A DNA stretch of 64,000 nt from Verrucomicrobiota bacterium (GTDB taxonomy: Bacteria > Verrucomicrobiota > Verrucomicrobiia > Verrucomicrobiales > Akkermansiaceae), in contig JAFLEH010000026.1 of NCBI GenBank assembly GCA_017301995.1, positions 51,891 through 115,890 on the forward strand. Reading direction: 5' to 3'. A model generated the notes under the pieces. That model worked only from the letters and a program-made list of their open reading frames with translations, ran no database searches and was not told the DNA's origin. Of the stretch, positions 1-8,150 are shown in pieces. Positions within the stretch are counted from its first letter, which is position 1. Each line of letters starts with the position of its first letter. The position numbers were made by a program, and so were the translations under genes.

Positions 1-1
1 C

Positions 2-739
2 GTCAATGCGGCAGCCTATGGACCGGAACCCGTGGCCGGCCTGAACGGCGAGGAGTCGGTGATCCGCATGGAAAGCGAGAAAATCGACATCACCTTCGGC
101 CGGGAGGAATCCAAAGTCCATTGCCGGTTCGTATTCCGCTCCGGCGAGAAATCTCGCGAGGTCAAGCAGGTTCTCGGGTTTCCGGACCACGAGGGAAACG
201 ACGTCAACGCGATCATCCGCATGGTGACCAAAGTGGACGGGAAAGAGGTGGCCTCGCAAAAGCAAAGCGGCTGGTTCCGCATGGACCGCGAGGGGCCGGC
301 AACGCTCGGTGCCGCACCGGAAGGCGAAGACACCGTGAAAACCGAATTCCACACCGTGCCCGTCACGTTTCCGCCAGACCGCGATGTGGTCGTGGAGCGG
401 ATCTACACCGTGGCGAACGGCGGCTCGGTCCGGGGTGACAAGACATTCTACTACACCACCCGCACCGGTGGCGTCTGGCGGGGAACGATCGGCCGCGCGG
501 AATTCACAGTGACGCTGGACGGCTGGACGATGGACGAGCTGGCCTTCGAGGACGGCCCGCAAACCGTTGCCCCGCGGATCCAGGCGGGGTTTTCATCGCC
601 CAACAAATCCGAATGGACCATCGAGTCGCCGACGCGCATGACCCTCGTTTGGAAAAACTTCGAGCCCGCGGTCCATCAGACCCGCCAGGGCATCCGGCTG
701 GCGACCTGGGTGGGCAAGGATTGGCGGACATTGCGGTGA
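2..739 (+). CDS. Secreted protein, DUF4424-like (5' end outside window)
   Basis: The frame is open from the first bases, so the true start and any signal peptide lie upstream. The visible 245 residues begin NAAAYGPEPVAGLNGEES and are mostly beta-strand-like. The segment IRMESEKIDITF followed by VHCRFVFRS and VLGFPD resembles DUF4424-type exported proteins, in which a glycine-rich N-terminus leads into an IRMESE block and a description of charged or neutral polymer-like decoration. No catalytic motif is visible. The gene ends 55 bp before radC and nothing in its neighbours indicates a role. Family assignment is from memory of the motif and is tentative; that it is coding is supported by the long GC-rich open frame with no competing frame. 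Confidence 0.6.
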   Translation, partial: VNAAAYGPEPVAGLNGEESVIRMESEKIDITFGREESKVHCRFVFRSGEKSREVKQVLGFPDHEGNDVNAIIRMVTKVDGKEVASQKQSGWFRMDREGPATLGAAPEGEDTVKTEFHTVPVTFPPDRDVVVERIYTVANGGSVRGDKTFYYTTRTGGVWRGTIGRAEFTVTLDGWTMDELAFEDGPQTVAPRIQAGFSSPNKSEWTIESPTRMTLVWKNFEPAVHQTRQGIRLATWVGKDWRTLR

Positions 740-794
740 GAATCCCTCGGTTTTGCCTTTACCCGGCGCGTTTCCGTTGCTAGACGGTTGGGCC

Positions 795-1493
795 ATGAGC
801 GACCGCATCCAAGATATGCCGCATGGCGACCGCCCGCGCGAGAAGCTGGCCCAGTTGGGACCCGCCGCGCTGAGCAATGCCGATCTGCTGGCGCTTTTCA
901 TCTCGTCCGGCACGAAAAACCGCAGCGCGATCGATATCGGACGGGACCTCATCGCCAAATACGGTTCGATGAGCGCGCTCGGCGCGACGCCCGTCGCCGA
1001 ATTGGCCAAGGAGCGCGGCCTCGGCCTGGCCAAGGCGTCGAAGCTCGCGGCCGCGTTCGAACTGGGCGTCCGGGTGGCCCGCGAGCAGGTCCAGACCAGC
1101 CCTCTCGACACCCCGGAGCGGATCCACGAATATTTCGGACCGCAACTCGCCCATCTGGCGCAGGAACAAGTTCTGTCCATCCCGGTCGATTCGCGGCTGC
1201 GCCACATGGGGACCTCGGTCGTTTCCGTGGGAACCGTCAATGAATCCAGCGCCCACCCGCGGGAAATCCTCCGGCCGGTGATCACCCGCGGGGCCTATGG
1301 TTTCATCCTGGTCCACAACCACCCGTCGGGCGATCCGAGTCCGAGCCGGGCGGACGAGGCGATCACCCGCCGTGTTTCGGAGGCCGCCAATCTGATGCAG
1401 GTCCGTTTCATCGACCATGTGATCATCGGCCGTCCCTCGCCGGGGAGAACGCCGTATTTTTCCTTCCGAGAGGCGGGGCTGATCAGCGGCTGA
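795..1493 (+). CDS. radC: RadC family JAB-domain protein
   Basis: 232-residue protein of normal RadC length. The N-terminal part (REKLAQLGPAALSNADLLAL) is the helix-hairpin-helix-like UPF0758 region. The C-terminal JAB/MPN domain carries the metal-binding pattern HNHPSGDPSPSRAD near residues 174-188, with the upstream glutamate in VNESSAHPRE. RadC proteins are DNA-associated and widely conserved, but their original link to radiation repair in E. coli was withdrawn and the substrate is unknown. I chose ATG 795 (MSDRIQDMPHGDRPREK) because homologues start just before the RPREKL motif; an in-frame start at 753 would add 14 residues with no family support. Confidence 0.93.
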   Translation: MSDRIQDMPHGDRPREKLAQLGPAALSNADLLALFISSGTKNRSAIDIGRDLIAKYGSMSALGATPVAELAKERGLGLAKASKLAAAFELGVRVAREQVQTSPLDTPERIHEYFGPQLAHLAQEQVLSIPVDSRLRHMGTSVVSVGTVNESSAHPREILRPVITRGAYGFILVHNHPSGDPSPSRADEAITRRVSEAANLMQVRFIDHVIIGRPSPGRTPYFSFREAGLISG

Positions 1494-1568
1494 GACCGGA
1501 TTCCGGATGATTTCCGGATGTTGCAAACCGCCGTGACCCGGCTAGTGTGGCCCCGCACGCCTCCCACG

Positions 1569-4070
1569 ATGACCCGCCTCCACCTGCTCCGGAACCTCCG
1601 AACCCTCGCCTATCTGCTGGTGCTGGCGGCGGTGCTGGCCGGCACCGGATTCGTGGTGTGGGCCAATCAGACCGGCCTGCCGGCCACCTGGCGGGCGAAA
1701 ATCGAGGGCGAGCTATCCAAACAAGGCATCCACGCCTCCATCGGCGGCCTGAGTTTCAACCCGCTCCAAGGCATCGTGGCCCGCGATGTGGTCCTGTTTT
1801 CCGACCCCGCCCACAAGTGGGAGTTCTGCCGACTCGAACGGCTGCTCATCGACGTCGATAAGACCAAAATCGCCCGCGGGGTGGTTCAGCTAACAAAGAT
1901 CGAAATCAGCGAGGCCGATATCAGCCTCCGGGTGGAACCGGAAAACTCACCGCCGGAAACCCTGGAAATCAAGGACCTCAGCGGCACCCTGGTGATGCCC
2001 GGCGGACGACTGATCGAGCTGCGCAACACCCGCGCCACCGTCGCCGGGTTCAAGGTGAATCTCGGCGCCCGGCTGCTGAAATTCCGCCCCACCGGCGAAC
2101 CGGCGTCCGAAGACACCGGAAAACAGGGGCGCCTGCTCGCCATCACCCAGGCTCTGCGGGAGCTGCGCAATTGGAAATTCGCGCCCGATGATCCGCCGTC
2201 CGTGCGCTGCTTCATCGAGGGCGATCTATCCGACTGGTCCACCCTCGTGGCCCGCGTGGCTCTCAAGGCCCGCGACGTCGAGAAAAACGGCCATGTGATC
2301 GCCCGTTTGGAAACCGAGGGCACTCTAACCAGCGGACTGGTCAGCCTGACCTCGGTGCGCGCCACCGACCGCCACGGCACCTTCGAGGGTCGGGTGGATT
2401 ACGACGTCCACGGCCGCGAGGGGATCTTCGATCTAACATCATCGGTGAACATGCCGCGCCTGCTCCGCTCCTGGGCCGGTCTATCCACCCTTGAGGCTAT
2501 CACCTTTTCCGGAGGGCAGATGTTGGAAACGGAGGGCACCTTCCGGCTCCAGCCCGGCGCGCCGCCGCTGGTCCGCATGACCGGCCGCGCCCACTGCACC
2601 GATGTCACGGTCAAGGGCGTTCCCTTCGACGTGGTGGAAGGATCGTTCGCCTGGCGTGACGACCAACTCTATCTGCGGGATCTGCTGTTCAAACGCCCCG
2701 ACGGCGAGGCCCGCGGCAAGGCGATGATCCAATGGCCGCTGGTCCGGATGGCCCTGCGCACCAGCCTGCCGATCCCGGTTTACCGGCCGTTTTTCGTGGG
2801 CCAGCCGCTGGAACCGGTGCTCAACGACTTCGGAGAACTTCCCAAGGCCGCGGTGGATGTCACGCTGGAGGGCGGATTCGACGCCACCGACCACCGGTCG
2901 TGGGCCTACACCGGGACCGGGCGCGTCGCGAACATGACCTTCCGCAAGGTCCCCGTCGATACCGCGCGATGTTCGTTTTCTGTTAGCCACAACGAGCTGG
3001 ATTTTTACGATGGAACGGCCGTGTTCAACTTCCGCGACTACGCGATGCGCAAGGCCCACAACGGACCCGCCACCGGACTGGTGACGGCGGAGCGGATCCG
3101 GTTCGACGGACCGACCAAAACCGTGTCGGTGGTCAATGTCTCCGGCACCGCCTGGGCCGCTCCCGTGGTCAGGACATTCGCCCCCGCGATCGCCGACTCG
3201 CTGGAGATCTATCATTTCCGCCAACCGCCGGTGCTGTCCGCCAGCGGCATCGTCGATGTCACCCCCCAGCAGCGGACCGCCCTAACGGTCGCGTTCCGGT
3301 CCAAGGACCCGGCGGACTACGAGTTTCTCGGCAAGCCGATCACCCTCGATCACCCCTCGGGCAAAGTCCACATCCGCGGTCCGCGGGTGCTCATCGAGGA
3401 TCTGGATTTCGAATCCTTCGGCGGCCCGGTCAAGGCGCGGATTACCGTGGCCCCGGAAAAACGGATTACCTGCGAGGCGAGCTGGACCGATCTATCCATG
3501 CATGGCCTCAACGAGACCTATCAGTTCAACATGGGAGGCGGCGGCCAGCTCACCGGACGCATCGAACTCGATTTCACGGAGGGAAAAATCGAGACTCTAT
3601 CCGGCAACGGGCTGGCCTCGCTGGAAAATTCCGTGCTGTTTTCCGCTCCCATCGCGGGACCGCTGTCCGGCGTGATTTCCAAGGTGCTGGACGACAAACG
3701 GGCCGGCTTCGAGCGCGCCAAAAGCGCGTTCTGTACCTTCACCATCAAGGACGGGGTCCTTTTCACCAAGGACTTCCACACTTCCACCACCTCGCTGGTC
3801 TTCGCCGCCGACGGTTCGGTCGATCTAACCAAGAAGACGATTGACGCCAACGTCCGGGTCAACGCCCGCGGATTGTTAGGAATCGTCACGCTGCCGTTGC
3901 GGCCGTTCTCCGGGCTTTTCCAATTCCGCGGCACCGGACCGCTCGGCAAGCCGGAATGGATCAACGAGCCGGTCACCGCTCCACCACCCGAACAGGAAAC
4001 CCTGCTCAATCCGCCGAAAGCCACTCCGGTGGAACCCGCTACCGAAACCCGGAGGCGCATCCGGCGATAG
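1569..4070 (+). CDS. AsmA/TamB-like inner-membrane anchored protein
   Basis: About 833 residues. A single N-terminal membrane segment (around LLVLAAVLAGTGFVVW) is followed by a long periplasmic stretch of repeating beta-strands. The last ~200 residues match the AsmA C-terminal pattern: GRIELDFTEGKIETLSGNG, a middle block ending FTIKDGVLFTKDF, then DGSVDLTKKTIDANVRV and a glycine-rich end. AsmA/TamB/YhdP proteins form groove-like bridges implicated in lipid transport or outer-membrane homeostasis. ATG 1569 is preferred over 1518 because it puts a basic stretch (TRLHLLRNLR) directly before the membrane helix. A second AsmA-like protein lies at 62200-63783. Specific substrate unknown. Confidence 0.75.
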   Translation: MTRLHLLRNLRTLAYLLVLAAVLAGTGFVVWANQTGLPATWRAKIEGELSKQGIHASIGGLSFNPLQGIVARDVVLFSDPAHKWEFCRLERLLIDVDKTKIARGVVQLTKIEISEADISLRVEPENSPPETLEIKDLSGTLVMPGGRLIELRNTRATVAGFKVNLGARLLKFRPTGEPASEDTGKQGRLLAITQALRELRNWKFAPDDPPSVRCFIEGDLSDWSTLVARVALKARDVEKNGHVIARLETEGTLTSGLVSLTSVRATDRHGTFEGRVDYDVHGREGIFDLTSSVNMPRLLRSWAGLSTLEAITFSGGQMLETEGTFRLQPGAPPLVRMTGRAHCTDVTVKGVPFDVVEGSFAWRDDQLYLRDLLFKRPDGEARGKAMIQWPLVRMALRTSLPIPVYRPFFVGQPLEPVLNDFGELPKAAVDVTLEGGFDATDHRSWAYTGTGRVANMTFRKVPVDTARCSFSVSHNELDFYDGTAVFNFRDYAMRKAHNGPATGLVTAERIRFDGPTKTVSVVNVSGTAWAAPVVRTFAPAIADSLEIYHFRQPPVLSASGIVDVTPQQRTALTVAFRSKDPADYEFLGKPITLDHPSGKVHIRGPRVLIEDLDFESFGGPVKARITVAPEKRITCEASWTDLSMHGLNETYQFNMGGGGQLTGRIELDFTEGKIETLSGNGLASLENSVLFSAPIAGPLSGVISKVLDDKRAGFERAKSAFCTFTIKDGVLFTKDFHTSTTSLVFAADGSVDLTKKTIDANVRVNARGLLGIVTLPLRPFSGLFQFRGTGPLGKPEWINEPVTAPPPEQETLLNPPKATPVEPATETRRRIRR

Positions 4071-4278
4071 CGCGGGCCGTTATTGGATGAATTCAGATCG
4101 CCCCGGCCGACATCGTGGACATTACCATGTATAGATATTTCACCCACACGGGGTGTTTTGACCACTTCGGGCGGTCGATTTTTTCCAACTCCTGCTTGCG
4201 CGCCACCCGCCCCCATGGCACTTTCGGGCCGTGCGGTGGCCCGTCCCGGACCGTCGCCATAGCCCAACCAACACAGCC

Positions 4279-4716
4279 ATGACAGAACCACTTTCGAACC
4301 CATCCGGACTGGAGCCCACCACCGGCTTCACCAACCCTTCCGTGGCCCAAGCGGCCAATGACCTGCGCACGGCGGCCGGCGAAAAGGCCAAGGAACTCGC
4401 CCAGTCGATCACCACCCAAGCCGCCGCGCTCAAGGAACGCGCCGTGGAATCCGCCCAACATTTCCGCGAAGTGGCCACCGAGAAGGCGTCCGCCTTCAAG
4501 CAGACCGCCGCCGAAAAGGCCGAGTCCCTGCGCATCGCGGCCGCGGAACGCGCGCACCGCCTTCAGGAGTCCGCCGCGGAACAGTGGTCGCACACCTGCG
4601 AGCGCGGCAAAGACATCCAGATCACCGCCGAAGACTACATCCGCCAGAACCCCACCAAATGCGTCGTAGGCGCGCTCGGTCTGGGCATTCTGATCGGCCT
4701 GATGGTGCGCCGCTAA
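4279..4716 (+). CDS. YqjD/ElaB-like (DUF883) tail-anchored protein
   Basis: 145 residues. The middle is an alanine-, lysine- and glutamate-rich amphipathic helix with repeats such as EKAKELAQSI and ESAQHFREVATEKA. It ends in RQNPTKCVVGALGLGILIGL, the C-terminal membrane anchor typical of DUF883 proteins such as E. coli YqjD and ElaB. Those proteins sit in the inner membrane and bind ribosomes in stationary phase. The next two genes are a YqjE-like protein and a small helical protein, reproducing the yqjD-yqjE-yqjK neighbourhood. ATG 4279 was chosen over 4231 because the extra residues are arginine/proline-rich and upstream of the conserved region. Confidence 0.8.
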   Translation: MTEPLSNPSGLEPTTGFTNPSVAQAANDLRTAAGEKAKELAQSITTQAAALKERAVESAQHFREVATEKASAFKQTAAEKAESLRIAAAERAHRLQESAAEQWSHTCERGKDIQITAEDYIRQNPTKCVVGALGLGILIGLMVRR

Positions 4717-4781
4717 CCACCCGATTCTAACCAATACGGGTTCACATCCCAAACGGCACCGTCTGGGACAAGGGAGCGCGC

Positions 4782-5204
4782 ATGAGCCATCCAGCGGATA
4801 ACGATACGGCAAACCGCCCCGGACCATCCCCGGTCGGCGGTGCCGGAAACTCGTGGTCCGCCGCCCTCGCGACACTCGTTTCCGCCAGAATCGAACTGCT
4901 GCGTCACGAGTCCCGCGAGGCGGCCGGCGCTTGGGCGAAAACCGCCGTCCTGCTCGCCGTGGCCGCGGTTGCCGCGTTGGTCGCATGGCTGGCCATCGTG
5001 GCGGGCACCGTGGCCGCCCTCGCCGCCGCCACCGGATGCGCGTGGTATTGGCTCGCGCTCGGCGCGGCCCTGCTCCATCTGATAGGCGCCGGTTGCTGCC
5101 TGATGGCGGCCCGATCCTCGAAACCTCCGGCGTTTCCGCTGACACGCAACGAATTCACCAAAGACCGCGAATGGTTGAAATCCCTGGCCACACCCCGGAA
5201 ATAG
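4782..5204 (+). CDS. YqjE-like (phage holin superfamily III) membrane protein
   Basis: 140 residues with two hydrophobic hairpins: AVLLAVAAVAALVAWLAIVA and the segment around WYWLALGAALLHLIGAG. A short amphipathic lead-in (ALATLVSARIELLRHESREA) matches the usual YqjE layout. The family is named after holins but in enterobacteria is a chromosomal membrane protein of unknown role encoded beside yqjD. It overlaps the next gene by 34 bp, which suggests translational coupling. Confidence 0.75.
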   Translation: MSHPADNDTANRPGPSPVGGAGNSWSAALATLVSARIELLRHESREAAGAWAKTAVLLAVAAVAALVAWLAIVAGTVAALAAATGCAWYWLALGAALLHLIGAGCCLMAARSSKPPAFPLTRNEFTKDREWLKSLATPRK

Positions 5205-5581
5205 CCCGCCTCATCGAGGCGAGCGACGCTTCCCGCGCCCGACTGGGCCGGGAGGTGGCCGTGCTGCGCCAGCGGCTCGACGCCCCGGCCAAAGTCGTCC
5301 GTTCGGTCCGCGCCTTTCCGCTTCGCTGGGTCGGCGGCGCCCTCGCCACCGGAGTCGCCTCGGTGTGGCTGCTCCGCCGGAAACCCGCGCCCACCGCCCG
5401 CCGCAAGTCCAAAGGCCCAGCCGGACTGCTCCTTTCGCTCGCCATCGCCGCCGCCAAGCCGGCCTTGAAATCCTGGGCCACAAAACAGGCCAAACGCCTC
5501 CTTATCGAACAACTTTCCCGCGTCTCGAAACCCACCCCTGACAACCTTCCCGCTGATTCGGGGTTCCAAATCCGCAGATAA
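5171..5581 (+). CDS. Small basic protein, third gene of the yqjDE-like set
   Basis: 136 residues. An N-terminal helix (PEIARLIEASDASRARLGRE) precedes a weakly hydrophobic segment (WVGGALATGVASVWLL) and a basic C-terminus with KPALKSWATKQAKRLLIEQ. No catalytic motif. Position after a YqjE-like gene and the basic, single-membrane-segment layout suggest an analogue of YqjK, but sequence identity cannot be judged here. The start at 5171 is the first ATG in this frame that keeps the overlap with the upstream gene short; the frame is open further upstream but reads as arginine/proline shadow there. Confidence 0.6.
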   Translation: MVEIPGHTPEIARLIEASDASRARLGREVAVLRQRLDAPAKVVRSVRAFPLRWVGGALATGVASVWLLRRKPAPTARRKSKGPAGLLLSLAIAAAKPALKSWATKQAKRLLIEQLSRVSKPTPDNLPADSGFQIRR

Positions 5582-5605
5582 CCCAACTCCATCCACTCCC
5601 TAACC

Positions 5606-6688
5606 ATGCCAGGCCACCAAGTCCTCGACCACGTCGATCAGTATCTCCAGCTCGGTCGTGAATACGATTGCTCCGACATCCATCTGCCCACTTCGTTTCC
5701 CCCGGCATGGCGGCGCTTCGGCCAGCTCAACCCGATCTGGGAAGATCACCCTCCGCTTACCCCCGAAGACACCGACCGCCTCGCCCGCTCGTTCCTCGGC
5801 CCTAACGAGTGGCAGCGCCTCCAGGAGAGGGGCGACGTGGACTTCGCCTACGCCAATGTCCACGGCCGCTACCGCGCCTCCGTCGTCAAACAACGCCTCG
5901 GCTACGACATGGCCTTCCGCGTGATCAACACCAAGATCCGCACCATGGAGGAAATCAACCTCCCCATGGAGCATCTGGTCCCACTCACCCGCTATCAGAA
6001 CGGCCTGATCCTCGTCACCGGATCGGTCGGCTCCGGCAAGTCCACCACGCTCGCCGCCCTCGTCGATTTCGTCAACAAGGACCGCGAGGACCACATCCTC
6101 ACCCTCGAGGATCCCATCGAATACGTCTTCGAGTCCAAAGGCTGCCACGTCAACCAGCGCGAGGTCCACACCCACACCGAGTCGTTCGCCAAAGCCCTCC
6201 GCGGCGCGCTCCGCGAAGACCCGGACGTCATCATGGTCGGTGAAATGCGCGACCTCGAGACCATCCAGCTCGCCCTGACCGCCGCGGAAACCGGACACCT
6301 TGTGTTAGGCACGCTCCACACCGGCAACGCGCCGCGAACCCTCGACCGCGTGCTCGACGTGTTCCCCACCGACCAGCGCGACCAGATCCGGATCATGGTC
6401 TCGGAATCCCTGCGCGGCATCCTATCCCAACAACTCGTTCCCCGCCTGGACGGCACCGGCCGCGTCCTCGCCCTGGAACTCCTCGTCAACACCCCGGCCG
6501 TGGCCCACTGCATCCGCGAGGGGAAAACCTTCATGCTCCCCGGCGTCATGCAAACCGGCAAAAACGTCGGCATGATCACCATGGACGAGTCCCTCCGCCA
6601 GCTCTACATCCGCGGCATCATCACCCGCGAGGAGGCGATGTACCGCGCCGAAGACAAGATCCAGATGCGCGAGTTTTTCCAATCCTAA
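5606..6688 (+). CDS. PilT-like secretion/twitching ATPase (first copy)
   Basis: 360 residues, the usual PilT length. An N-terminal PAS-like domain (CSDIHLPTSFPPAWRRFG) is followed by the RecA-type core. The P-loop GSVGSGKST is near residues 139-148, the Asp box DHILTLEDPIEYVF near 162-175, Walker B DVIMVGEMRD near 207-216, and the His box TAAETGHLVLGTLHTG near 225-240. PilT-type hexamers power retraction of type IV pili. A second PilT-like gene follows at 6731, but no pilin or pilus assembly gene is next to them. In this copy the P-loop has SVG where PilT usually has PTG. Confidence 0.9.
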   Translation: MPGHQVLDHVDQYLQLGREYDCSDIHLPTSFPPAWRRFGQLNPIWEDHPPLTPEDTDRLARSFLGPNEWQRLQERGDVDFAYANVHGRYRASVVKQRLGYDMAFRVINTKIRTMEEINLPMEHLVPLTRYQNGLILVTGSVGSGKSTTLAALVDFVNKDREDHILTLEDPIEYVFESKGCHVNQREVHTHTESFAKALRGALREDPDVIMVGEMRDLETIQLALTAAETGHLVLGTLHTGNAPRTLDRVLDVFPTDQRDQIRIMVSESLRGILSQQLVPRLDGTGRVLALELLVNTPAVAHCIREGKTFMLPGVMQTGKNVGMITMDESLRQLYIRGIITREEAMYRAEDKIQMREFFQS

Positions 6689-6730
6689 CCACCCGCGCCC
6701 CGCACCCGAAACCCCGTCCCCTTTCCCGCC

Positions 6731-7840
6731 ATGGCCCAGATCGACGAACTCTTCCGCTACCTCATCGCCAACAAAGGCTCCGACCTTCATCTATCCGAAG
6801 GACAGCCGCCGAAAATCCGCGTCCACGGCGCGGTCACCGCCATTCCAGACAAGGAGATCCTCGCGGGCGAACCGTTCCTCAACCTGCTCTCGGAAATCTG
6901 CGATCCCAAGGCGTTCAAACGTTACCTGGACACCGGCGACCTCGACTTCGCCTATGAAATGGACGAGGACTCGCGCTTCCGTTGCAACTACCTCAAGCAA
7001 CAGAACGGCCTCGCGGCGGTGTTCCGTCTGATCCCCACCGAAATCGCCCCGCTGGAAGCCCTCGGCGTGCCCTCCGTGGTCAAGGAATTCGGCCACATGC
7101 GCTCCGGACTGGTCCTCGTCACCGGCCCCACCGGCTCGGGCAAGTCCACCACCCTCGCCGCCCTCCTCGACTACATCAACACCAATTTCAACCGCCACAT
7201 CATCACCATCGAGGAACCCATCGAGTTCATCCACCGCAACAAGCGCTCGATCATCACCCAACGCGAGGTCCCCGTCCAAACCCCGTCCTTCGCCGACGGC
7301 CTCCGCGCCTCCCTCCGCGAGGACTCGGACATCGTGCTCGTCGGGGAAATGCGCGACCTCGAAACCATTTCGCTCGCCCTAACCGCCGCGGAAACCGGCC
7401 TGCTCGTCTTTGGCACCCTGCACACCAACAACGCCCGCAAGACCGTTGACCGTATCATCGACGTCTTCCCCGCCGACCAACAATCCCAGGTCCGCACGAT
7501 GCTCGCGGCCTCGCTGCGCGGCGTCGTCGCGCAGCTCCTCTGCAAGCGCGTGGACCGCCCCGGCCGGACCGCCGTCCACGAAATCATGTTCGCCACCCCC
7601 GCGGTCTGCGCCATCATCCGCGAGGGCGCCACCCAAAAGCTCTACGATGTGATCACCGGCGGCAAATCCGAAGGCATGCAGTTCATGGACGAGTCGATCT
7701 GGACCAAGCTCCGCGAAGGCATCATCTCGCCCGAAGAAGCCTATATGAAAGCGATCGACAAGACCCGCTTCAAGAAGTTCCTTCCCGCCCACCTCTCGCA
7801 CCTCGGCGATGCCTCCGGCGAAAGCCCGCTCGAACACTGA
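6731..7840 (+). CDS. pilT: PilT family retraction ATPase (second copy)
   Basis: 369 residues. It opens with the classical PilT start IDELFRYLIANKGSDLHLSE and has a canonical P-loop GPTGSGKST near 132-140, the Asp box HIITIEEPIEF, Walker B DIVLVGEMRDLET and the His box AAETGLLVFGTLHTN. The C-terminus (YMKAIDKTRFKKFL) resembles the PilT regulatory end. It lies 42 bp after the first copy and is probably in the same transcript. One copy may act as PilT and the other as PilU; the canonical P-loop makes this one the better PilT candidate. Confidence 0.92.
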   Translation: MAQIDELFRYLIANKGSDLHLSEGQPPKIRVHGAVTAIPDKEILAGEPFLNLLSEICDPKAFKRYLDTGDLDFAYEMDEDSRFRCNYLKQQNGLAAVFRLIPTEIAPLEALGVPSVVKEFGHMRSGLVLVTGPTGSGKSTTLAALLDYINTNFNRHIITIEEPIEFIHRNKRSIITQREVPVQTPSFADGLRASLREDSDIVLVGEMRDLETISLALTAAETGLLVFGTLHTNNARKTVDRIIDVFPADQQSQVRTMLAASLRGVVAQLLCKRVDRPGRTAVHEIMFATPAVCAIIREGATQKLYDVITGGKSEGMQFMDESIWTKLREGIISPEEAYMKAIDKTRFKKFLPAHLSHLGDASGESPLEH

Positions 7841-7854
7841 TCCGCATTTCGACC

Positions 7855-8115
7855 GTGAGCCCGGAAGCCGATAGATCGTTCTACGAAGCCTGGCTCCGCC
7901 GCACCCGCCGCCAACTCAACGCCAGCGGCAGGCTCACCCAGATCGCCACCGTGCTCGCCCACGATCTCGGCGGTGGTGCGGACCACTGGATCGCCCGCCT
8001 CCGGGAAATCCTGGACGGCACCGCGAACCCGAGCCTGGATCTGCTGATCCGGATCGAGGGCTTCCTATCCGTCCCGCGCGATGACGCCCCGGAGCCCGGC
8101 CCCAGCCTCTTCTGA
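7855..8115 (+). CDS. Small helical protein, possible HTH domain
   Basis: 86 residues from a GTG start 14 bp after the second PilT gene. The core RLTQIATVLAHDLGG, then WIARLREILDGTANPSLDLL and RIEGFLSVP, has the helix pattern of a Cro/XRE-like helix-turn-helix, with the typical phrase NPSLDLLIRIEGFL in the last helices. DNA binding is an inference. No membrane segment or signal peptide. It is probably cotranscribed with the PilT genes. Confidence 0.5.
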   Translation: MSPEADRSFYEAWLRRTRRQLNASGRLTQIATVLAHDLGGGADHWIARLREILDGTANPSLDLLIRIEGFLSVPRDDAPEPGPSLF

Positions 8116-8150
8116 AAGCGTCCAACCCTCCACACACGCCCCTCGTCTCC

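Noticed and set aside
4853..5170. Upstream extension of the small basic gene starting at 5171
   Set aside because: This stretch overlaps the YqjE-like gene and reads as arginine-, proline- and alanine-rich noise; the supported region begins at ATG 5171.
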